Assembly (NCBI RefSeq): GCF_021513235.1
Contig: NZ_CP090976.1
Location: 930,001-994,000, forward strand
Direction: 5' to 3'
Source: Kaistella sp. 97-N-M2
GTDB lineage: Bacteria > Bacteroidota > Bacteroidia > Flavobacteriales > Weeksellaceae
DNA length: 64,000 bases
Below the pieces are notes generated by a model that was not told where the DNA came from, ran no database searches, and saw nothing but the letters and a program-made list of their open reading frames with translations. Below, piece after piece: positions 10,362 through 18,698 of this stretch. A program made the translations under genes and the position numbers. Positions within the stretch are counted from its first letter, which is position 1, and each line of letters begins with the position of its first letter.

Positions 10362-10413
10362 TCTCTTCACAAATATAAAATAACAGTGAAAATCTCCTTA
10401 AAAATAAGACTGA

Positions 10414-11280
10414 ATGGATGATCTGGTTTCTATCTGTATTCCCACTTTTAATGGCGAAAAATATTTGCAGGAAGCTTTAGAATCTGTTAAAGCACAGACT
10501 TACAAAAATATTGAGGTGGTTATTTCTGATGATCGGTCCAGCGACAATACGTTAAATATTTGCGAAAAATTTAAAGCCGAAGTAAGTTTTCCCGTATCTA
10601 TCTTGTCCCACATACCGGCAGGTATTGGTGCGAACTGGAATAATTCTATAAATAAAGCACGAGGAAAATATATAAAAATCCTTTTTCAGGATGACGTGTT
10701 GGAAGCAAATTGCATAGAGGAAATGCTGAACTGTCTATTAAAAAACAAATTGCATATTGTTGTTTCGAAAAGAAATATTATCGACGAAGATTCTTTACAA
10801 ATCACAACGGGCGACTGGTTTGAGAAATACAAAGATTTACAAAAACCTGCAGGCCTACCGGAAAGCGATCTTTTTATTCTATCGCGTAAAAATCTTAGAG
10901 ATTTAGACGTTAAAGTATATTCTGCGGAAAATATTATCGGCGAACCGTGTGCAAGTCTTTTTTCAAAAAGATTGTTTGAGGAGGTGGGCCCATTCAGCGA
11001 ATGCTATAAGCAAATTCTCGATTATGCGTATTGGTTGAGAACCTTAGCCAGATATGACATCGGTATTTTAGGCGAGAAACTGGTGAAGTTTAGATATCAT
11101 CCACAACAGGCATCTGCGGTCAATTTGTCCAAAGACCTGGATGAAGGACATGTTCTAGAGAACATTCTGTTATGCAAATTTTTATTTGACATTGATCTAA
11201 AAAGCGTTATATTTCTCTTAAAAAAGAGAATGCCATTCTTCGTAAAAGTGGCGCAAATGCGGTATAAACTTTTTCCATGA
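10414..11280 (+). CDS. Glycosyltransferase family 2
   Basis: Inverting GT-A glycosyltransferase, predicted cytoplasmic. The 288 residues begin with the classic GT2 strand-loop (VSICIPTFNGEKYLQEAL), followed by the nucleotide-sugar acidic motif SDDRSSDNT and FQDD as the DxD-type metal site. A C-terminal segment with KQILDYAYWLRTLA probably positions the acceptor. The next gene overlaps it by ATGA. Sampled blocks here are only about 25-40% G+C, well below the rest of the locus. Donor and acceptor cannot be read from sequence. Confidence 0.9.
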   Translation: MDDLVSICIPTFNGEKYLQEALESVKAQTYKNIEVVISDDRSSDNTLNICEKFKAEVSFPVSILSHIPAGIGANWNNSINKARGKYIKILFQDDVLEANCIEEMLNCLLKNKLHIVVSKRNIIDEDSLQITTGDWFEKYKDLQKPAGLPESDLFILSRKNLRDLDVKVYSAENIIGEPCASLFSKRLFEEVGPFSECYKQILDYAYWLRTLARYDIGILGEKLVKFRYHPQQASAVNLSKDLDEGHVLENILLCKFLFDIDLKSVIFLLKKRMPFFVKVAQMRYKLFP

Positions 11281-12182
11281 AGCAACTAGCGATCGTCATT
11301 CCCTATTTCAAAATAGATTTCTTCGAAGAAACCCTGAAATCCGTTGCGGCCCAAAGTAATAAAAATTTTGCGCTTTACGTAGGAAATGACGCGAGCCCTG
11401 ATAATCCACTGCCGCTGCTTCAAAAATATTTTCGCGAAGAAGACTGTCAATATTTCGAGTATAAAGAAAATCTTGGCGGCGAAAATTTAGCTTTACAGTG
11501 GGAAAGAATCCTGGAAAATACGACGGAAGAATGGTTTCAAATCTTAGGTGACGACGACGTGATTTCCGCGAATTTTGTGGAAGAATTCTATAATAATCTG
11601 GCGCTGATCGAAGAGTCGAAGATAAATGTCATTAAATTTTCGCAGGCTGAAATGGATAGAAATAGCTCAGTCTTAACCCCATTTACCAACTTTAAAAAGA
11701 TCGCACATTATACCGATATTTGGACGGACAACTTTCTGAAGCACGCGCGCAGCAGCCTTTCAGAACATGTTTTTAGAAAGTCCGAATACCTTAAATTTCG
11801 CTTCAAAAAATATCCCTTAGCGTGGTTTTCAGATGATATGGCGATCCTGGAAATTTCTCATTTTAGCGCTATTTTTTTCGTCAGCACAGCGCCAGTTCTT
11901 GTCCGGATTTCCGAAAAAAGCATCTCAGGCATGACGGCCGATCCGGCTTATAACAAACAGAAAGAAGTCGCGCGGTTATACTTTTATGAAGATCTTTTAG
12001 GCCATTTCCGACGGTTACCAAAGAAGAATGTAGAACCTTTATTAAAATTTTATCTCAGTCTCTGTTGGCATTTGAAAGTCCGCAAGACGATCAATTTAAT
12101 ACCTTTATATTTCTATATCGGGAAACCACACAAAATTTTGACAATTCCCTACAAAAAATTCCTGTTAAAGAACAATGCATGA
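11277..12182 (+). CDS. Glycosyltransferase family 2 (paralogue of the 12934 gene)
   Basis: Predicted GT-A transferase of 301 residues. It begins AIVIPYFKIDFFEETLKSV and carries GNDASPDNP as the nucleotide-binding acidic motif and LGDDDVIS as the metal site. The gene overlaps its neighbours at both ends with ATGA, so translation is likely coupled. The protein is clearly related to the one encoded at 12934 (same IVIPY-K opening, same GGENLALQWER/GGTFLTKQWER and GDDD elements), so the two probably arose by duplication and may add sugars in similar linkages. Confidence 0.88.
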   Translation: MKQLAIVIPYFKIDFFEETLKSVAAQSNKNFALYVGNDASPDNPLPLLQKYFREEDCQYFEYKENLGGENLALQWERILENTTEEWFQILGDDDVISANFVEEFYNNLALIEESKINVIKFSQAEMDRNSSVLTPFTNFKKIAHYTDIWTDNFLKHARSSLSEHVFRKSEYLKFRFKKYPLAWFSDDMAILEISHFSAIFFVSTAPVLVRISEKSISGMTADPAYNKQKEVARLYFYEDLLGHFRRLPKKNVEPLLKFYLSLCWHLKVRKTINLIPLYFYIGKPHKILTIPYKKFLLKNNA

Positions 12183-12937
12183 AATATCTGAAGATTTTTT
12201 ACCGGTTCTTTCTTTTTAAAACTCCTCTAATCGCAGCGCAGCGAAAAAATCCGCTGTCGATTCCGGTGATCATTATTAATTTCAATCAGCTATTTTATTT
12301 GAAAGAGCAGGTAAATTTTTATTTGAACCGCGGCTTTGAAAACATCATCATCATCGACAATCACTCTTCTTTCCCTGCTTTACTGGCGTATTACAGGAAT
12401 ATTCAACATGAAGTAAAAATAGAATTCATGGAAAAGAATGAGGGCCATTTGGTTTTCTTTAAAGATGAAAAACTCCGGCGAAAGTATAGCCAAGGATATT
12501 ACGTGATCACAGACGCGGATATTGTTCCGAACACCAGTTTACCAAAAGATTTCATGAATATTCTTCTGCAGAAACTGGATCAGTATTTCGACCGCGTGAC
12601 GAAAGTTGGTTTCGCTTTGCAGATCGATGATATTCCCGTTTATTTCTCGCAGCGCGAAAAGGTTTTAGAGTGGGAAAAACCCTTCTGGGAAAATGAAGTA
12701 GAAAAAAACTGCTATTTAGCAGACATCGACACGACTTTTGCGCTGTACAAACCGCAATATCCCCGCAGATTTAGTGGCGTCAATTTTTACAAGGGTTTAC
12801 GCATCGCCGGAAATTTCACTGCAAAACACGGCGGTTGGTACAAAAATCCCGAAAGCCTCAGCGCAGAGGAAATTTTTTACGAGCAACATGCCAACGTTTC
12901 CGCCTCCTGGACGTATAAACCGCCGAAGAAACAATGA
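12179..12937 (+). CDS. Glycosyltransferase, GT-A fold
   Basis: The frame is open from 12065, but I choose the ATG at 12179. It overlaps the preceding stop as ATGA and gives a 252-residue protein starting MKYLKIFYRFFLF. The Rossmann-like part carries PVIIINFNQLFYLKEQ, an IIIDNHSS acidic site and TDADIVP as the DxD motif. The rest is distinct from its GT2 neighbours and contains a run of aromatic and charged residues near FSGVNFYKGLRIAG. Substrate unknown. Both ends overlap adjacent glycosyltransferase genes by 4 nt. Confidence 0.85.
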   Translation: MKYLKIFYRFFLFKTPLIAAQRKNPLSIPVIIINFNQLFYLKEQVNFYLNRGFENIIIIDNHSSFPALLAYYRNIQHEVKIEFMEKNEGHLVFFKDEKLRRKYSQGYYVITDADIVPNTSLPKDFMNILLQKLDQYFDRVTKVGFALQIDDIPVYFSQREKVLEWEKPFWENEVEKNCYLADIDTTFALYKPQYPRRFSGVNFYKGLRIAGNFTAKHGGWYKNPESLSAEEIFYEQHANVSASWTYKPPKKQ

Positions 12938-13866
12938 AAAATCTATTAGCCATCGTTATCCCTTACTACAAGATTGAATTTTTTGAGGAATGTTTGGATT
13001 CGCTATCCAGACAGACCAACAAAAATTTAAACGTTTATATTGGTGACGATTGCAGCCCGAACGATCCGGCGGAAATTATAAATAAATACCGCGGTTTGCT
13101 CAACCTTCAATATCAGCGTTTTCCTACAAATGAAGGCGGAACTTTTCTTACCAAACAGTGGGAACGCTGCATCGAATTAACGCAGGACGAGGAATGGATC
13201 ATGCTTTTGGGTGATGACGATCTGATCTCGGAAAATTTAGTCGAACATTTTTATGGCAGCCTGCACGAAATTAATGCGGGAAATCACAATGTTATCCGCG
13301 CAAATGTGACCGAAATCGATGAAAGTGGCAAGACGTTGCGGACATTTGATTATCCAAAATTTGAAAAACCCTCAACGGCGTATATCAAGAAAATCACGCA
13401 GGATTATCATCTTTCCCTGCCGGAATTTATCTTTAAAAGATCCACTTATAAAAAGTACGGTTTCCATCATTTTCCCTACGCTTTTGGCAGCGACGAAATC
13501 GCCTGGCTGGAGTTTTGCGAAGGCAACACGATTTTTACACTGGAAAATTCGTATTGCTTTATGCGTTTGTCGCAGATCAGCATTTCCGGAAGCAAACAGG
13601 ATTTAAAACATAAAGTTTATGCGATGTATTTAACCAAAAAATACATCATCAAAAAACTGTTTTTTAATTTTACAAAAGAAGAGCGAATTTTAATAATTTC
13701 CAAAGCCTACAAAGATCTCCTGTATGCGGACAGCAAGCTTTACGCGGAGCGACTTTGGTTTATTTTAAAAACCGCACCCTATTTAAGCTTAAAGAAATGC
13801 TGCGAAATATTTTTGAAAGGCACTGCTTCAACGCTGCCAGCGCCACCTGAAGAAGCGAAATCCTAA
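12934..13866 (+). CDS. Glycosyltransferase family 2 (paralogue of the 11277 gene)
   Basis: GT-A transferase of 310 residues with the opening AIVIPYYKIEFFEECLDSL, GDDCSPND as acidic site and LGDDDLIS as the metal-binding motif. It overlaps the previous gene by ATGA and is the last gene of the 10414-13866 run. Its last 39 bp overlap the 3' end of a glycosyltransferase gene on the opposite strand. Closely similar to the protein from 11277; probable duplication within the locus. Confidence 0.88.
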   Translation: MKNLLAIVIPYYKIEFFEECLDSLSRQTNKNLNVYIGDDCSPNDPAEIINKYRGLLNLQYQRFPTNEGGTFLTKQWERCIELTQDEEWIMLLGDDDLISENLVEHFYGSLHEINAGNHNVIRANVTEIDESGKTLRTFDYPKFEKPSTAYIKKITQDYHLSLPEFIFKRSTYKKYGFHHFPYAFGSDEIAWLEFCEGNTIFTLENSYCFMRLSQISISGSKQDLKHKVYAMYLTKKYIIKKLFFNFTKEERILIISKAYKDLLYADSKLYAERLWFILKTAPYLSLKKCCEIFLKGTASTLPAPPEEAKS

Positions 13867-14823
13867 ATCGGTGGGCAGTCTGCTAAAAAGATCGGCTTTT
13901 TTCAGCGAAAGCGGAACCTCCGCCGAAAGGTAATCCGCAAGCGTCAGTGACGATAATTTTTTATAACTGATATAACTTTCCTTCCACAGCGTTTCATTTT
14001 TTTGCGCCTTCCAATTCATTGCGAGCGTCATCTTTTTAAAATGCACCAAATACTGAAGCATTAGTTTTCTGCGTTCTGCCTGCGTCTCCTCTTTCAGTAT
14101 GCGATCCATCTCCCGCGCAATCAGCGTCCAGTCCAGAAAATTTTTGCGGCTTTTGTTGTGAATGATGGATTTCGAATGCAGAAAATAGCGATAGGTCGGC
14201 TGATGAATGAAACCCACACTTTCCAGTTTCAGCGCACTTTTAAAACTGTGAAGTTCGTCTTCCGAAAAAATATTTGGTGTAAAGTAAAGTTCATTCTGAG
14301 TGAGAAAACTGCGTTTAAAAAGCTTGTTCCAGGAAGTTACAGGATATTGTCCCGCGACGTACGCGCGAAAAACCGCACCATTCCCATAAATGGTATCTCC
14401 GGAAAACTCGACGCTGAACAGACTGGAGGTTTTTGCCGCTCCTACATCAACGGTTTCCACGTCTCCCACTACCATTTGCACCTTTCTCGCCTCCGCAAAT
14501 TCTACCATAAGTTTAATGGCATCGGGCATGATCTGGTCGTCGCTGTCCAGAAAAAACACGTATTTTCCGGTCGCCGTTTCAATCCCTTTGTTGCGGACGA
14601 CAGAAAGACCCGAATTTTTTTCGAGATGGATGATTTTCCAGGTCTGAAGTTTGTGCCGCGCAATAAAATCCTGCGCAAGTTTTACACTGTTATCGGGCGT
14701 TTGATCATTAATTAAAGTCACCTCGAGGTTCGAATAGGATTGCTGTCGAACCGATTCTAAACACGCTGGCAGAAAATCTTCGCAGTTGTAAAGCGGAATC
14801 GAAATGGTGACTAAAGGTTGCAT
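13828..14823 (-). CDS. Glycosyltransferase family 2, inverted in the locus
   Basis: The 331-residue GT-A protein starts VTISIPLYNCEDFLPACL and has INDQTPDNS and FLDSDDQI as nucleotide-sugar and metal motifs. A C-terminal extension with basic and aromatic residues follows. It is the only gene of the polysaccharide region read from the minus strand. It converges on the 12934 gene with 39 bp of tail-to-tail coding overlap. A TATTTTTG box lies 17 nt upstream of its ATG. The inversion suggests a later rearrangement or insertion. Confidence 0.9.
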   Translation of the reverse strand: MQPLVTISIPLYNCEDFLPACLESVRQQSYSNLEVTLINDQTPDNSVKLAQDFIARHKLQTWKIIHLEKNSGLSVVRNKGIETATGKYVFFLDSDDQIMPDAIKLMVEFAEARKVQMVVGDVETVDVGAAKTSSLFSVEFSGDTIYGNGAVFRAYVAGQYPVTSWNKLFKRSFLTQNELYFTPNIFSEDELHSFKSALKLESVGFIHQPTYRYFLHSKSIIHNKSRKNFLDWTLIAREMDRILKEETQAERRKLMLQYLVHFKKMTLAMNWKAQKNETLWKESYISYKKLSSLTLADYLSAEVPLSLKKADLFSRLPTDLGFRFFRWRWQR

Positions 14824-14840
14824 AAAATCTAAGTTTATTT

Positions 14841-14848
14841 CAAAAATA
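14841..14848 (-). promoter_or_regulatory. Putative -7 box for the inverted GT2
   Basis: TATTTTTG on the minus strand, 17 nt before the ATG at 14823. No good -33 element seen. Confidence 0.4.
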
Positions 14849-14947
14849 CAGATTTTATAGGGAAACGGTTATCTTTGTTATCTAAGAAAATAGAAGTACG
14901 TTTCTGTTGCTGATTTTAAACCACAGGAATCAATAAATTTCACTTTA

Positions 14948-14955
14948 TATTTTTG
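14948..14955 (+). promoter_or_regulatory. Putative -7 box directly before the GT2 start
   Basis: TATTTTTG ends 5 nt before the ATG at 14961. A second box, TATCTTTG, lies at 14870-14877 and would give a longer leader; either could be used. Confidence 0.45.
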
Positions 14956-14960
14956 CCTTG

Positions 14961-15938
14961 ATGAATGATCAAAAGAAAGTTTCGGTAATAATGTCTGTGT
15001 ATAACGGCGAAAAATATCTGCGCGAAGCGATGGATTCGGTTTTGCATCAAACATTTCCGGACTTCGAATTCATCATAATCGATGATGCTTCCACGGACCG
15101 CACTGCTTCGATACTTTCGGTTTATCAAAACAAAGATTCGCGGGTTAAAATCATTCAAAAAGAAAAAAATAAAGGCGTCGCCGGTTTTATCGAAAATCTG
15201 AATTTCGGTTTAGCACAGGCCAAAGGAAAGTATATCGCCAGGATGGATGCCGACGATATCTGCGATTTGCAGCGATTGGAAAAACAGGTTACTTTTCTGG
15301 AGGAGCACACCGATATTTTTATTGTGGGAAGCAATATGCAGTGCATTGACGAAAATGATTCTCCGCTTCACCAAATGGAAGCCCCGCTGAAAAATAACAA
15401 AATCAAGGAAAAAATGTTCCGCCGGATTTCTATGTTTCATCCCACGATTATGTTTAGAAATACCGGAATACAATACCGCGAAAAAATGCGCTATTGTGAA
15501 GATTACGATCTTTATTTCAGACTGATGACGCAGGATTTAAAGTTTGCCAACTTAAATGAAACCCTTTTACAATACCGAATTCTGAAAACGTCCATTTCGC
15601 GAAAAGACGACAAGTTTATTCGCTGGATCTTCACAGAAAAAGCACGGCAGTTTTTCGTGGAAAGAACAAAAGACGGTCGCGATTCCTACGATTCTTTTGA
15701 ACCTTCCTCTTATGTAAAAATTTTGGATAAAGACTTTAAAAACTCCAGAGAAGAACTTGTTTTCGCCCTCCGAACCGCTTTAAAATTCACCTGTAAAATG
15801 GAGGCAGATAAGCTTTTAAGTAAAGCAGAACAGGATTTTGGAGACGATAACATATTTAAATTTTTCAGAATTTTAAGTAAACTTCCGGCCTTTTTCGCCA
15901 AATGTTATTTTAAATTAAGTCCCGTTTCATGCAGCTGA
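14961..15938 (+). CDS. Glycosyltransferase family 2
   Basis: GT-A transferase of 325 residues from the ATG at 14961 (a TTG three bases earlier is in frame but less likely). It starts with VSVIMSVYNGEKYLREAMDS, followed by IIDDASTDRT and the metal site RMDADDIC. A later FRLMTQDLKF segment is typical of O-antigen and capsule GT2 enzymes. Its last 10 bp overlap the next gene. Substrate not predictable. Confidence 0.9.
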   Translation: MNDQKKVSVIMSVYNGEKYLREAMDSVLHQTFPDFEFIIIDDASTDRTASILSVYQNKDSRVKIIQKEKNKGVAGFIENLNFGLAQAKGKYIARMDADDICDLQRLEKQVTFLEEHTDIFIVGSNMQCIDENDSPLHQMEAPLKNNKIKEKMFRRISMFHPTIMFRNTGIQYREKMRYCEDYDLYFRLMTQDLKFANLNETLLQYRILKTSISRKDDKFIRWIFTEKARQFFVERTKDGRDSYDSFEPSSYVKILDKDFKNSREELVFALRTALKFTCKMEADKLLSKAEQDFGDDNIFKFFRILSKLPAFFAKCYFKLSPVSCS

Positions 15939-16948
15939 TCATCAAATCCTTTAACCGCCCTTTTTACCTGGACCGTTGTTTGCGAAGCATCGAAAAGTTC
16001 GTTTCGGGTAAGTTCCAAATCCTTATTCTGGATGACGGTACGCCGGACAAATATTTGGCGAAGATAAAAAAAGCTCATCCGCACGCTACCATTTTAACTT
16101 CTGAAAATTACAGGACCAAAACGGCGGCCATTGCAGAAAATATTCAGTCCGGAAAAGAGATCGACGGCTTTCAAATTCCTGCCAAACTCTGGTATAACGC
16201 GGTAGATGACGCGGAAGATTACGTTCTCGTGACGGAAGACGATGTTTGGTTTACGCAGCCCGTCAATCTATCCGAAATTAAAAAAGACATGGCAAATCAC
16301 CACATTTCCTTACTGAAATTGGGCTGGCTCGGAAATAAAGAAGAAGAGGAACACGTAAAAATGAGCCCGATCACAAACCACATCGATCGGCTTCGCCCGA
16401 AAAAACTATTTACCGGAAGGAAATGGGTCATGGATTGTCTGATGTATAACAGGTTTAAAATTTTCACCATTTTGTACAAATTAGGTTTTGTGGATAACAA
16501 CACGCGCAACAGTTACTGGTCGTTAAACTCCATCGCCATGGGCATTTACGACAAGAAATACTGGCTGCACATTTGGAAAGATTCTCAGGATGAGGTCGAC
16601 GAAAAAGCGCAGTTGCGAAACGCCGCAGTGTATTATCATAAAAATAAATCCAATCCCAATTTTATTGCAAGAACGGCGACAGAATTTTTAAAAACGACAT
16701 TTCAATCATCTGCCACAAATTCTTATCACAAATACGAAATCGCGTTTGATGTCAATTATTTTAATCATCTGATAAACGAAGCCTGGCTTTTGGGTACTTT
16801 TGATGCCATGCAGAATTTCCCAAACGACTTCGCTACGGAATATTTTTCTAAATTTATCGAAGACAAGATGAACGTCTCCGATTTTGAAAAATGGGTGGAG
16901 AAGTTTAAGGATCAATACCGAAATTTGGGCGCAATGGTCGCCAGTTAA
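15929..16948 (+). CDS. Glycosyltransferase-like protein, GT-A fold
   Basis: A 339-residue protein starting QLIIKSFNRPFYLDRCLRSI, with LILDDGTPD and VTEDDVWF as the likely nucleotide-sugar and metal sites. This is a shortened GT2-like pattern, and the C-terminal half has no motif I recognise. It overlaps the upstream GT2 by 10 bp, and the next gene begins 30 bp later, consistent with an operon. Similar proteins occur in Bacteroidota glycan loci, but the substrate is unknown. Confidence 0.8.
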   Translation: MQLIIKSFNRPFYLDRCLRSIEKFVSGKFQILILDDGTPDKYLAKIKKAHPHATILTSENYRTKTAAIAENIQSGKEIDGFQIPAKLWYNAVDDAEDYVLVTEDDVWFTQPVNLSEIKKDMANHHISLLKLGWLGNKEEEEHVKMSPITNHIDRLRPKKLFTGRKWVMDCLMYNRFKIFTILYKLGFVDNNTRNSYWSLNSIAMGIYDKKYWLHIWKDSQDEVDEKAQLRNAAVYYHKNKSNPNFIARTATEFLKTTFQSSATNSYHKYEIAFDVNYFNHLINEAWLLGTFDAMQNFPNDFATEYFSKFIEDKMNVSDFEKWVEKFKDQYRNLGAMVAS

Positions 16949-16977
16949 GCCGCTGTCTTCTGAATTTCCTCTACACT

Positions 16978-18132
16978 ATGCCGAAACCGATGCAGTCGCA
17001 AAAAATAAAAATAATCTTTCGTCACCGCTCCCTGGAGATGGGCGGCATCGAAACCGTGCTGCTGAACCTTCTGAACCATTTTGATTATACAAAATATGAA
17101 GTTGTTCTTTTGTTGAATTACGGTCAGGGCGAGTTTTTGCAGCGCGTACCACCGGAAGTCAAGATTGTAGCGATCGGCGAGGACCGCAGTTCTTTTTCAG
17201 AAAATAAATTTTTGAATCTGCTCCAAAAAATCACACGCAGGCTTAAATACGCTTTTTTTCAAAGATTTCCGCGTAAGTTTTACCAAAAACATCAGCTTTT
17301 AGATTTTGATTACGAGGTTGCCTTCAGCCATTATATGCTTCAGGACGTGTACAACAGTCGGAACAAACAGAGCAAAAAAATGTACTGGATTCATGGCGAC
17401 CTCAGAAATTCCGGATTTACGGACGTTCAAAACAAAAACTTTGTCGATCTCATGTCAAAATTCGACACCGGTGTCTTCGTATCACAGCACGGAAAAAATA
17501 TCGTCGAAAAAAACTGGAACGTTGACCTGAAAAACGCAGTAGTCATCAATAATCCGCTCGCAATCGAGCATATCCTAAAACTGGCTGCAGAACCTGTGGA
17601 AGAAAAATTTCGTAACATCGATTTTGTTTCCGTCGGCAGGTTGTTTTCTCAAAAAGGAATTAAAGATCTGCTGGAAGCACATCACCAACTCATTATGTTG
17701 GGTTACACCATCAAAACCCTCATCATTGGCGATGGAATGCAGCGCGACGAGCTGGAAGCGTTCATTCGAAAATACAATCTGGCGGAGACGTTCTTCCTTT
17801 ACGGATTTTCCAATAATCCAATCAAATACATTCAAAACTCACGATATTTCGTGCTGCCTTCCTACAGCGAAAGTTACCCGATGGTAATCGGCGAAGCGCT
17901 TTGCCTGAACAAACCCGTGCTCTCCACGAACGTGGGCGGCGTTCCGGAAATGGTGCACCACAACGTCAACGGTTTATTGTTTGATCCAGGCGAAAAAAAC
18001 CTGTTGCAGAAGATGAAAGCCGTTCTGGACGATCCTTCGCGGCAAAAAAGATTTTCGCAGCACGATTCTTTAGCAGAGTTAAAAGAAAAAAACAACCGTA
18101 TCTTTCATCAGATCGATCAATTATTTAATTAA
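16978..18132 (+). CDS. Glycosyltransferase family 4 (GT-B)
   Basis: Retaining GT-B glycosyltransferase of 384 residues. The N-terminal domain has the donor-site GGIETVLLNLL motif. The C-terminal Rossmann domain contains SVGRLFSQKGIKDLLEAH and the family EX7E motif within SESYPMVIGEAL. It is followed 1 bp later by an acyltransferase gene. It resembles the second GT4 at 18699. Probably adds a hexose or amino sugar during repeat-unit assembly on the cytoplasmic face. Confidence 0.92.
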   Translation: MPKPMQSQKIKIIFRHRSLEMGGIETVLLNLLNHFDYTKYEVVLLLNYGQGEFLQRVPPEVKIVAIGEDRSSFSENKFLNLLQKITRRLKYAFFQRFPRKFYQKHQLLDFDYEVAFSHYMLQDVYNSRNKQSKKMYWIHGDLRNSGFTDVQNKNFVDLMSKFDTGVFVSQHGKNIVEKNWNVDLKNAVVINNPLAIEHILKLAAEPVEEKFRNIDFVSVGRLFSQKGIKDLLEAHHQLIMLGYTIKTLIIGDGMQRDELEAFIRKYNLAETFFLYGFSNNPIKYIQNSRYFVLPSYSESYPMVIGEALCLNKPVLSTNVGGVPEMVHHNVNGLLFDPGEKNLLQKMKAVLDDPSRQKRFSQHDSLAELKEKNNRIFHQIDQLFN

Positions 18133-18133
18133 G

Positions 18134-18694
18134 ATGAAAATAATCTACCGAATTATTCTAAAAATCCACACGCTTTGTACCGAACTTCGCGACAAAGCCT
18201 ACATCGAAATCTGCAAATCCCGCGGTTTGAAAGTGGGAAAAGACGTGGTTTTCATCGAAGCACCAAAATTTGGATCCGAACCTTATTTGATTGAGATCGG
18301 CGACCGCACGAAAATTACCGCCAACTGCACCTTCATCAACCACGATGGCGCAATGTACGTCATTCGGTCCATGGAAAAATACCGGGACGCGAGAAATTTC
18401 GGACGCATAAAAATCGGTAAGAACTGTTTCATTGGAAATAACTGCACGATCCTTCCGGGCGTCGAAATGGGCGACAACTGTATTTTGGGCGCAGGTTCGG
18501 TGCTGAATTCTTCTACGCCTGCCAATTCGGTTTTCGCCGGCGTTCCAGCTAAATTCATTTGTACGATTGAAGAATACGGCGACAAGGCACTGAAAAACAA
18601 TGTGCTCTATCCAAGAGAACTCGAAGAAAACCGTCCGAATTTAGATTCTTACATCAAAAATCATTTACCGCACAATTATAAACCTATAAAATAA
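18134..18694 (+). CDS. Left-handed beta-helix acyltransferase (WbbJ/maltose acetyltransferase type)
   Basis: A 186-residue hexapeptide-repeat protein. Imperfect repeats such as IGKNCFIGNNCTILPGV and MGDNCILGAGSVLN build a left-handed beta-helix, and the loop FINHDGA carries the likely catalytic His. This fold transfers acetyl groups from acetyl-CoA to sugar hydroxyls. Set between two GT4 genes, with 1 bp and 4 bp gaps, it most likely O-acetylates a sugar of the surface glycan. Confidence 0.9.
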   Translation: MKIIYRIILKIHTLCTELRDKAYIEICKSRGLKVGKDVVFIEAPKFGSEPYLIEIGDRTKITANCTFINHDGAMYVIRSMEKYRDARNFGRIKIGKNCFIGNNCTILPGVEMGDNCILGAGSVLNSSTPANSVFAGVPAKFICTIEEYGDKALKNNVLYPRELEENRPNLDSYIKNHLPHNYKPIK

Positions 18695-18698
18695 ATCG

